The position numbers and the translations under genes were made by a program. Below are positions 1-4,949 of a stretch of 7,785 nt of DNA, piece by piece (position 1 is the stretch's first letter; each line of letters starts with the position of its first letter). The stretch spans positions 1-7,785 of the forward strand of contig JAHBAN010000097.1 in NCBI GenBank assembly GCA_018500075.1. The letters are read 5' to 3'. This DNA comes from Flavobacteriia bacterium. GTDB lineage: Bacteria; Bacteroidota; Bacteroidia; Flavobacteriales; Flavobacteriaceae. The notes below the pieces were generated by a model, which saw only the letters and a program-made list of their open reading frames with translations, ran no database searches and was not told where the DNA came from.

Positions 1-17
1 ACCCCGTATAGCTTCAT
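1..17 (-). CDS. mobB: MobB, molybdopterin-guanine dinucleotide biosynthesis adaptor, N-terminal fragment
   Basis: Only the first six residues, MKLYGV (the sixth codon is GTN), lie inside the window; the rest continues past the left edge. The ATG at 17-15 overlaps the mobA stop (16-14) as ATGA, and a Shine-Dalgarno AGAGG at 29-25 sits 7 bases upstream. MobB is a small P-loop GTPase that assists MobA in attaching GMP to molybdopterin. Alphaproteobacterial MobB proteins, as I recall them, begin with M-K-x-Y-G-V-T-G-W just ahead of the GKT P-loop, so the six residues fit. Identification rests on this short match, the clear ribosome-binding site and position directly after mobA. The P-loop itself is not visible. 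Confidence 0.7.
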
Positions 18-604
18 AAGCGCGCCTCTGCCGTCGCCAGATCCTCTGGCGTATTGATATTAAAAAACGGATCGCCCGCCCCGCCAAACTCCGCCACGCG
101 CCCGCCATGTGTATCGCTCCCCATCACAACCCTGCGCAAACCGCCCGCCAGGGCTGCGCGCAGATCATCCCGCAGCGCCACAGGCCAAAGCCCGAAGGTT
201 GGCTGCCGTCCGTCCGGCGTGCCCGCAAGGGCGAGCGGATGCGCCATGCCCTCAGTGGCCGCAAGAAGCCGCGCCACCAGATCCAGCGGAAAGAAAGGCG
301 TATCCCCCGCCGCCGTCACAATGCTCTCGTGGCCCTGCCCTGCGGCCCAGTCCAGCCCTGCCAGGACGCCCGCAAGCGGCCCCGCAAAGCCCGCCACGCT
401 GTCGGCCACAACAGGCAGCCCAAAGCCCGCAAAGCGGCTGGCATCGCCATTGGCATTCAGCGCCAGCGCCGCCACCTGCGGCTGAAGTCGCGCAACAACG
501 CCCTCCAGCATCGGCGCGCCGCCGAGCGGCAAAAGGCACTTGTCCCCGCCGCCCATGCGCGTCGCCTGTCCGCCGGCCAGAATAACCCCTGCTGGCTGTT
601 TCAT
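14..604 (-). CDS. mobA: MobA, molybdenum cofactor guanylyltransferase
   Basis: This cytoplasmic enzyme transfers GMP from GTP to Mo-molybdopterin, making the guanine dinucleotide cofactor used by DMSO-reductase-family enzymes such as formate dehydrogenase. The 196 residues are the normal MobA length and one Rossmann-like nucleotidyltransferase domain. Visible motifs are the N-terminal GTP-binding signature LAGGQATRMGGGDK (9-22), the metal-binding Asp in TAAGDTPFFP (D101), QPTFGLWP (134-141) and the C-terminal FFNINTPEDL (180-189), which is typical of MobA. The start is well set: ATG overlaps the fdhD stop as ATGA (604-601), with a purine-rich AAGGGGG at 615-609, four bases upstream. Its own stop overlaps the mobB start in the same way, so fdhD, mobA and mobB are probably translated from one message. 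No key residue appears to be missing. Confidence 0.95.
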   Translation of the reverse strand: MKQPAGVILAGGQATRMGGGDKCLLPLGGAPMLEGVVARLQPQVAALALNANGDASRFAGFGLPVVADSVAGFAGPLAGVLAGLDWAAGQGHESIVTAAGDTPFFPLDLVARLLAATEGMAHPLALAGTPDGRQPTFGLWPVALRDDLRAALAGGLRRVVMGSDTHGGRVAEFGGAGDPFFNINTPEDLATAEARL

Positions 605-1482
605 TCTGCCCCCTTGCGCCCGCTTTTGCGCGGTTCCTCAGGCACTTGCGCCGGGTCCATATCCCAGACAAGCCGCTCCTCGCCCGAAAGACAGACAAAG
701 CGCTGCCCGCGCATCCGCCCCACCAGCGTCAGCCCGACCTGCCGCGCGATTTCAACGCCCCAAGCGGTAAAGCCCGAGCGCGACACCAGCGCCGGAATGC
801 CCATCAGCGCCGTCTTGATCACCATCTCGCTGGTCAGCCGCCCCGTGGTGTATAAAAGCTTGCCCTCAGGCGACACCCCCTCGGAAAACATCCACCCCGC
901 CACTTTGTCCACCGCATTGTGGCGCCCGACATCCTCCATATAAACCAGTGGCCGCCCGCCCGCGCAGAGCACCGTGCCATGAATCGCCCCCGCGCTCAGA
1001 TAGATCGAGGGCGTGCGGTTGATCCGGCCCGCAAGCGCATAAAGATCAGACAGCTTCACATCGCCCTCAGGCAGGCGCAGCCCCTCCAGACCCTCCATCA
1101 TATCGCCAAAAACAGTGCCCACAGCGCAGCCCGAGGTGCGGGTCTTCTTTTCGAGCTTCTCCTCAAAGCGCGTGCGCTGGTCGGTGCGCACAACCACGGC
1201 CTCGGCTTCCTCGTCATAATCCACGCCCAGAACCGCATCCGCATCGGTGATCATCCCCTGATTGCGCAGAAACCCGAGCGCCAGATATTCGGGATAGTCG
1301 CCAATCGTCATCGCCGTAACAATCTCGCGGGCATTGAGGAAAATCGTCAAGGGCCGCTCCTCCACCACATTGATCTCGGTGCGCGCGCCGGTTTGGTCGC
1401 GCCCCGTCACCGCCCGCGTGAGCCGCGCCGCCATCGGGTCGGGCGCCAGAATATAGCTGTCTGTCTCTGTCTCTTTGCCCAT
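601..1482 (-). CDS. fdhD: FdhD, formate dehydrogenase accessory sulfurtransferase
   Basis: FdhD takes sulfur from the cysteine desulfurase IscS and places it on the bis-MGD molybdenum cofactor; this is required for formate dehydrogenase activity. The 293 residues match the family. Signature blocks are SGCAVGT (117-123) with the sulfur-carrying cysteine C119, GAIHGT (165-170), EDVGRHNAVDK (183-193), TTGRLTSEMVIK (212-223), SRSGFTAWGVEIA (234-246) and VGRMRGQRF (254-262). In E. coli the loop is CxxC (C121/C124); here the second cysteine is glycine, leaving one. The ATG at 1482 has AAGG three bases upstream (1489-1486) and a G6 run further out (1496-1491), so initiation signals are modest but acceptable. 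It heads an operon with mobA and mobB, which make the cofactor FdhD acts on. No formate dehydrogenase structural gene is in the window. Confidence 0.93.
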   Translation of the reverse strand: MGKETETDSYILAPDPMAARLTRAVTGRDQTGARTEINVVEERPLTIFLNAREIVTAMTIGDYPEYLALGFLRNQGMITDADAVLGVDYDEEAEAVVVRTDQRTRFEEKLEKKTRTSGCAVGTVFGDMMEGLEGLRLPEGDVKLSDLYALAGRINRTPSIYLSAGAIHGTVLCAGGRPLVYMEDVGRHNAVDKVAGWMFSEGVSPEGKLLYTTGRLTSEMVIKTALMGIPALVSRSGFTAWGVEIARQVGLTLVGRMRGQRFVCLSGEERLVWDMDPAQVPEEPRKSGRKGAE

Positions 1483-1537
1483 TTACCTTGCCCCCCAAAA
1501 CGCGCTAGCCCGATTGCACCCAATGTAGAGGCAAGCC
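1483..1537. other. fdhD/azlC divergent spacer
   Basis: These 55 bases separate the divergent fdhD and azlC starts, so promoters for both operons should lie here or reach into the coding ends. I see the azlC ribosome-binding site AGAGG at 1527-1531 (six bases before ATG) and a run of six C at 1491-1496 on the plus strand. I could not pick a convincing -35/-10 pair on either strand, nor a clear operator palindrome. Confidence 0.5.
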
Positions 1538-2254
1538 ATGCGCGCAACCACACCAAAAACGCCGCTTCACCAAGGCATACGCGACGCCGCGCCCTTTATC
1601 CTTGTTGTCTCGCCCTTTGCGCTCGTCTTTGGCGTCATCGCAACAGAAGCCGGCCTCAGCATCGCCGAAACCCTGCTGTTCTCGATCGCGGTTATTGCGG
1701 GCGCGGCCCAGTTTACCACGCTCCAGCTTCTCACAGAAAACGCCCCCGCAGTGATCGCGCTGCTCTCCGGCCTCGCGGTCAATCTGCGCATGGCGATGTA
1801 TTCGGCCTCCCTCACGCCCCATCTGGGCGCCGCGCCGCTCTGGCAGCGCGCGCTTGTGGCCTATCTCACAGTCGATCAGTCCTATGCCTGCTCGGTGGCC
1901 GCCTTTGAGCGCAATCCGGGCTGGAGCCTGCGCGAGCGCACAACCTATTTCTTCGCAACCTGCATCCCCGTGATTCCGATGTGGTATCTGATGACCCTGC
2001 TCGGCGCGCTGATCGGCGAAAGCATTCCCGAAAGCGCGGCGCTCGACTTTGCCGTGCCGATCACCTTCCTCGCCATCATCGCCCCGATGATGCGCACCCC
2101 CGCCCATCTCGCCGCCGCACTTGTGGCCAGCCTCTCTGCGCTCGCGCTCACATGGGTGCCCTTCAATCTCGGCCTCATCATCGCGGCCAGCCTGGGCATG
2201 ATCACCGGCGCACAGGCCGAGCTGATGCTCACCAAACGGGGGCTTTTCCAATGA
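1538..2254 (+). CDS. azlC: AzlC family branched-chain amino acid exporter, large subunit
   Basis: This is the large inner-membrane subunit of an AzlC/AzlD (YgaZ/YgaH type) exporter; characterised members export valine, leucine, isoleucine or analogues. The 238 residues are the usual length and strongly hydrophobic, with membrane segments around 18-36, 43-64, 68-82, 138-158, 171-185 and 191-226. Family-typical stretches are the FALVFG block (27-32), the small-residue run IAGAAQFTTLQLL (53-65), NLRMAMYSASLTPHL (82-96) and the DQSYA block (113-117). The ATG at 1538 is preceded by AGAGG with 6-base spacing. The last codons overlap the azlD start as ATGA, so the two subunits are translationally coupled. 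The substrate cannot be read from sequence; branched-chain amino acid export is inferred from family. No regulator (Lrp or AraC type) is adjacent. Confidence 0.92.
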   Translation: MRATTPKTPLHQGIRDAAPFILVVSPFALVFGVIATEAGLSIAETLLFSIAVIAGAAQFTTLQLLTENAPAVIALLSGLAVNLRMAMYSASLTPHLGAAPLWQRALVAYLTVDQSYACSVAAFERNPGWSLRERTTYFFATCIPVIPMWYLMTLLGALIGESIPESAALDFAVPITFLAIIAPMMRTPAHLAAALVASLSALALTWVPFNLGLIIAASLGMITGAQAELMLTKRGLFQ

Positions 2255-2577
2255 TCGAACGCCCCGAACTCTGGTATGTGATTGCCGGTCTGGCCGCAGG
2301 CAGCTTTTTGCTGCGCTTTACCTTTCTTGGCCTCGTGGGCGACAGGCCCCTGCCCGAATGGCTCCTGCGCCATCTGCGCTATACCGCCGTTGCGGTGCTG
2401 CCCGCGCTGATTGCCCCGATGATCATCTGGCCCGCCGCCACAGGCGGCAGCTTTGATCTGCCCCGTGGCCTCGCCGCCCTCGTGACACTCGCCGCGGGGC
2501 TTTGGCTGCGCAACATCCTGATCTCGATCACAGCCGGCGCCGCCACGCTCTATCTGGCGCTCTATATTCTGGGGTAA
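2251..2577 (+). CDS. azlD: AzlD family branched-chain amino acid exporter, small subunit
   Basis: This 108-residue small membrane protein is the partner of AzlC. The reading frame is open upstream to 1981, but the true start is the ATG at 2251: it overlaps the azlC stop (2252-2254), has GGGGG at 2238-2242 eight bases upstream, and gives the standard AzlD length of about 100-110 residues. Hydrophobic segments lie near 8-28, 45-61, 72-87 and 88-107. The first carries an Arg in LLRFTFLG (20-27), matching the Arg-containing first helix of AzlD proteins. AzlC and AzlD are both needed for export in characterised pairs. The gene ends 24 bases before the convergent lipoprotein gene, and its stop codon begins a 14-bp tandem duplication. 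I see no terminator hairpin after it. Confidence 0.9.
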   Translation: MIERPELWYVIAGLAAGSFLLRFTFLGLVGDRPLPEWLLRHLRYTAVAVLPALIAPMIIWPAATGGSFDLPRGLAALVTLAAGLWLRNILISITAGAATLYLALYILG

Positions 2578-2602
2578 GTCTTCTGGGCTAAGTCTTCTGC
2601 GC
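2575..2602. repeat. 14-bp imperfect tandem duplication between convergent genes
   Basis: Two head-to-tail copies, TAAGTCTTCTGGGC (2575-2588) and TAAGTCTTCTGCGC (2589-2602), match at 13 of 14 positions. The first copy begins with the azlD stop codon and the second ends on the outer base of the stop codon of the convergent lipoprotein gene, so the pair fills the spacer. This looks like a replication-slippage duplication. No hairpin is formed, so it is not an obvious terminator. Confidence 0.85.
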
Positions 2603-3213
2603 TAGTTCAGCGTCACTTGTGACGGGTCATAGGCGCGCAAATCGGCGTTGTCATATTCATAGAGCTTGCGCTCGCTCACGCCCGGCAAAGCACCGAACTC
2701 TTCGGCCAGCTTTTTGGGGAACCAGCCCACAGAGAGGCTCTCAAAGCCCTCAAGCTGGCTCAAAATCCCCGAGGTCGAGAGCGCACATTGCGCATCGCCC
2801 ACATTGCCCCGCGCCAAAGCCAGCCGCAGCGCCTGTTCCGCCACCTCGGGCGCAACCTCGCGTTCCTGCACAATCACATGAAAGGTCTCGCGCGCATGAT
2901 AGCGCGTATAAGCATCCGCCACCTGCGGGCGAATGCCAAACAGCACATCATTGCGCTCAGGAATAGAGGGATGATAAAAACTGCCCGCAGGGTCCCAGAT
3001 CACACGCTGGCTCGCGCTGATCATAAGCGAGCTATGCGCCCCCGCCCCCGAGCGGTTGTTGATCATGGTGAACAGGGTGAGCTTGGTCGGCCCCGCGTCA
3101 CGATAGTGCACTTTTGCAAGCTCTGCCTCAGAGGCCCAGCTGGCTGGCTTTGAGCAGCCCAAGAGCGACAGCGCCACGAGAAGCGCTGCACATCCCCTTG
3201 CAAAACAGCGCAT
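2602..3213 (-). CDS. Predicted lipoprotein of unknown function, possible permuted NlpC/P60-like fold
   Basis: I do not recognise a named family. The 203-residue protein starts with a classic lipoprotein signal: MRCFARG, a hydrophobic stretch (8-18) and the lipobox LLGC with C20 as the lipidated residue, so it should be anchored in the periplasmic face of a membrane. An upstream in-frame ATG at 3240 is rejected because it would place nine residues before the positive signal start and overlap ctaH. The mature part contains GAHSSLMIS (H60), VIWDPAGSFYHP (71-82) and GDAQCALSTSGIL (C143), followed by WFPKKLAEEFG (164-174). A His at the start of a strand and a Cys at the start of a helix, in that order, recall circularly permuted NlpC/P60 (YiiX/YebB, LRAT-like) thiol enzymes; this is inference. 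It lies four bases after ctaH and is probably co-transcribed with it. Confidence 0.8.
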   Translation of the reverse strand: MRCFARGCAALLVALSLLGCSKPASWASEAELAKVHYRDAGPTKLTLFTMINNRSGAGAHSSLMISASQRVIWDPAGSFYHPSIPERNDVLFGIRPQVADAYTRYHARETFHVIVQEREVAPEVAEQALRLALARGNVGDAQCALSTSGILSQLEGFESLSVGWFPKKLAEEFGALPGVSERKLYEYDNADLRAYDPSQVTLN

Positions 3214-3217
3214 AAGA

Positions 3218-3352
3218 TCAGCCGTTGACCATATAAGCAAAGATCAGCAAAGCGATGCAGAAAATCGCCGTGCGCGTGACCCATGTCATGAAGCCGCTGA
3301 ACGTGTCTTCCTGAACTTTCGTATCCATTTCGCCGTGTTTATGGTCGCTCAT
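3218..3352 (-). CDS. ctaH: aa3-type cytochrome c oxidase subunit IV (small single-helix subunit)
   Basis: This 44-residue protein begins MSDHKHGEMDTKVQEDTF and ends with one membrane helix (about residues 25-42, rich in Ile, Leu, Phe and Ala) and a short MVNG tail. The DHKHGEMD block is also found near the N-terminus of subunit IV of the Paracoccus denitrificans aa3 oxidase (Pfam COX4_pro_2), whose gene is ctaH. That subunit is a single transmembrane helix packed against the oxidase core; in Paracoccus it is reported to be dispensable for activity. The ATG at 3352 has a strong ribosome-binding site, GAGGAG at 3364-3359, six bases upstream. The gene is short enough to be missed by length cut-offs. 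The major oxidase subunits are not in the window, as expected because ctaH is also unlinked in Paracoccus. The lipoprotein gene starts 4 bases after its stop. Confidence 0.92.
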   Translation of the reverse strand: MSDHKHGEMDTKVQEDTFSGFMTWVTRTAIFCIALLIFAYMVNG

Positions 3353-3432
3353 AGCTGTCTCCTCATTCGCGTTTGGGGCTGATTACTGCATTTAGACGCG
3401 CCTGTCACTAGATTGCGCAGCGCTGCGGCATT
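3353..3432 (-). other. 80-base leader upstream of ctaH
   Basis: This spacer separates the 151-residue gene from ctaH and is the only gap over 30 bases in the minus-strand run. It holds the ctaH ribosome-binding site GAGGAG (3359-3364) and, next to the upstream stop codon, a perfect 12-bp palindrome CGCAGCGCTGCG (3416-3427). The palindrome has no loop bases and no following T run in the direction of transcription, so a terminator is doubtful. A separate promoter for ctaH could lie here, but I find no good -10 element. Confidence 0.45.
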
Positions 3433-3888
3433 TTAGGCCTCGCCCTCCTCCAGAGCCTTGGCCAGCCGAAAGCCGATCCGGTTTGGCGCCGCCGCAGGCA
3501 CTTCTTTGGGAAGCGCGCGCAACATCACATTGAGCTGGCTCACGTGCTGGACAAGCTGGGTCTTGGCGCCCGAGGCGTCTGCGCCGTAAAACGTGACCAT
3601 ATCAGGGTCAAAAAAGCCCATCCCCTCAATGCGCAGAACCCCCGCGTCCCCGCCCGTGAAGCCCATGGCCACCTCATGTTCATTGTCGAGCTGTTCTTCA
3701 AAGTTCTGGATATAAAGAATCAGCCGCTCATGCGCCCATTCGGCGGGGCTTTTCTGTGCGACAGGTTTATGGGTCACGGTGCTGGGCCGTGCGCCCGCGC
3801 TGGTCTGGGGCGTGCAATGCGCCTCGTGCCGCTTGGGCAGCGCCTCTGCCTCCATTGCTTCCGCCGATGTGACAATCTTGTCGCTCAT
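3433..3888 (-). CDS. Conserved protein of unknown function, DUF6173-like
   Basis: The 151-residue protein has no signal peptide or membrane segment and is probably cytoplasmic. Residues 1-48 are polar and low in hydrophobics, probably disordered. The folded part runs from about 49 to 145: a helix AEWAHERLILYIQNFEEQL (49-67), an acidic turn DNEHEVAMGFTGG, a beta-rich stretch VLRIEGMGFFDPDMVTFYG (84-102), a helix TQLVQHVSQLNVMLRAL (110-126) and a closing RIGFRLAKALEEGE. This layout matches the small family I recall as DUF6173, common in Rhodobacterales; that name is from memory and its function is unknown. No catalytic motif is evident. It starts at ATG 3888 behind AAGGG (3900-3896, spacing 7). 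It follows the hydrolase gene closely and is probably in its operon. The start region is tandemly duplicated. Confidence 0.85.
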   Translation of the reverse strand: MSDKIVTSAEAMEAEALPKRHEAHCTPQTSAGARPSTVTHKPVAQKSPAEWAHERLILYIQNFEEQLDNEHEVAMGFTGGDAGVLRIEGMGFFDPDMVTFYGADASGAKTQLVQHVSQLNVMLRALPKEVPAAAPNRIGFRLAKALEEGEA

Positions 3889-3916
3889 AAATCTACCCTT
3901 TCATAAACCTACCCTT
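3885..3916 (-). repeat. 16-bp tandem duplication of a ribosome-binding site and start codon
   Basis: Read on the minus strand, AAGGGTAGGTTTATGA (3916-3901) is followed at once by AAGGGTAGATTTATGA (3900-3885), with one mismatch in 16. Each copy carries a Shine-Dalgarno AAGGG, a TAG and an ATG. In the first copy the TAG (3911-3909) is the stop of the metallo-hydrolase gene and the ATG (3904) opens a four-codon frame, Met-Lys-Gly-stop. In the second, the AAGGG serves the real ATG (3888) of the 151-residue gene. Without the duplication the stop and the next start would be only four bases apart. Confidence 0.9.
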
Positions 3917-4949
3917 TACTGCGCCACAGCCACGCCCCCTTGCCATCAAGCTCTCGCTCGGCGCGGCCCTCTATGAGCAAATGATTAAGGTGTGCGACAG
4001 CTTCCACAAGGGCCAATCCATATGTGCCTTGGTCAATTTTTCGTTTGAAAAGCACCGGAAAACACTCAACAGCGGTCTTGGGCGTCTGGATATAGGCCGC
4101 CAGACGGTCCAGCCCGTGCACATGGTTCTCCCGCAACTGGCGCATCCGGAACGGCAGCCCCGTAAAGGGCCGCTTGTGCCCGGCCAGCACAATATGGTCC
4201 TCACGGGCCAGCTCGGAAAACCTTTCGCACGAGACAATCCAGTCGCCCACAGGGTCCGCCATAGGCTCGGTCGGATATACGCCGATATTGGGGCTGATCG
4301 AACAGATGATCTGGTCGCCCGACAGAACAAGACTGTCCTCGCGGCTCCAGAAGGTCAGATGCTCGGGCGCATGGCCGTTGCCCTCGCGCACATCCCAGCT
4401 GCGCCCGCCCGCTCTGAGCACATCGCCGTCTTTCAAGCGCGTGTAGCCCACAGGTATTGGCGCGCAGACATCGGCAAAATTATAGGGCCGCTCGCCCATC
4501 CGTTTGGCCAGAATGTCAGGCTCCATCCCCGCTTCGCGCCAGAAGGCCTCGGCCTGCGGCGTTGCCCGCTCCTCCACATCGAGAATAAGCATCCTCGAGA
4601 GCAGCCAAGCGGTGCGCGAGGCCGAAAGGCGCGCCCCCCGCGCCATAAACCAGCCCGCCATGCCGATGTGATCGGGGTGATGATGGGTCAGGATCACACG
4701 GCTCACAGGCTTGCCGCCCAGCGCCGTCTTGAGAAGCTCCTCCCACATCAAAACCGAGCGCTTGGTGTGAAACCCCGTGTCAATCAGCGTCCAGCTGTCG
4801 CCTTCATCCAGCGCATAGACATTGACATGATCCAGCACCATCGGAAGCGGCAAGCGGATCCAGAGCACCCCCTCGGCCACTTCGATCCACCCGCCGGGGT
4901 CGGGCGCCTCTGGCCATGGATAGCGGATGCCCTGCAAGTCATCCCTCAT
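3909..4949 (-). CDS. Metallo-beta-lactamase-fold hydrolase (glyoxalase II/LACTB2-like)
   Basis: This is a 346-residue soluble hydrolase with no signal peptide. The metallo-beta-lactamase fold spans about 20-265 and shows the full dinuclear metal site: LTHHHPDHIG (H89, H91, D93, H94), the third-ligand His in GNGHAPEH (H193), the bridging Asp in VLSGDQII (D212) and the last His in VLAGHKRP (H258). LIDTGF (55-60) is the usual preceding motif. After it, residues 265-346 are mostly helical and resemble the winged-helix C-terminal domain of LACTB2-type members. The ATG overlaps the stop of the acyl-CoA dehydrogenase gene as ATGA (4949-4946), so translation is coupled. Substrate is unknown; thioester or lactone hydrolysis is possible, and the partner gene favours a role on an acyl-CoA or its breakdown product, which is inference. 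All metal ligands are intact, so it should be active. Confidence 0.9.
   Translation of the reverse strand: MRDDLQGIRYPWPEAPDPGGWIEVAEGVLWIRLPLPMVLDHVNVYALDEGDSWTLIDTGFHTKRSVLMWEELLKTALGGKPVSRVILTHHHPDHIGMAGWFMARGARLSASRTAWLLSRMLILDVEERATPQAEAFWREAGMEPDILAKRMGERPYNFADVCAPIPVGYTRLKDGDVLRAGGRSWDVREGNGHAPEHLTFWSREDSLVLSGDQIICSISPNIGVYPTEPMADPVGDWIVSCERFSELAREDHIVLAGHKRPFTGLPFRMRQLRENHVHGLDRLAAYIQTPKTAVECFPVLFKRKIDQGTYGLALVEAVAHLNHLLIEGRAERELDGKGAWLWRSKG

Noticed and set aside
1458..1474. CTGT/CTCT short repeat near the fdhD start as a phase-variable microsatellite
   Set aside because: Only a few imperfect units, encoding the ETETDS stretch; too short and irregular to argue for slippage control.
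919..1908. 329-codon plus-strand frame running across fdhD and into azlC
   Set aside because: It spans parts of two well-identified genes on opposite strands and crosses their divergent promoter gap; no domain is visible.
1505..2251. 248-codon minus-strand frame opposite azlC
   Set aside because: Highly charged, Gly/Arg/Glu-rich antisense translation; azlC is clearly the real gene.
2611..2624. Inverted repeat CGTCAC-TT-GTGACG as a terminator or operator
   Set aside because: The loop is two bases, it lies inside the lipoprotein coding end, and there is no T run; likely chance.
3214..3240. N-terminal extension of the lipoprotein to an ATG at 3240
   Set aside because: It would overlap the end of ctaH and bury the lipoprotein signal peptide behind nine extra residues.
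3380..3408. Possible minus-strand promoter for ctaH, GTGACA-17-TAATCA
   Set aside because: The -35 resembles consensus but the -10 matches at only two of six positions; too weak to list.
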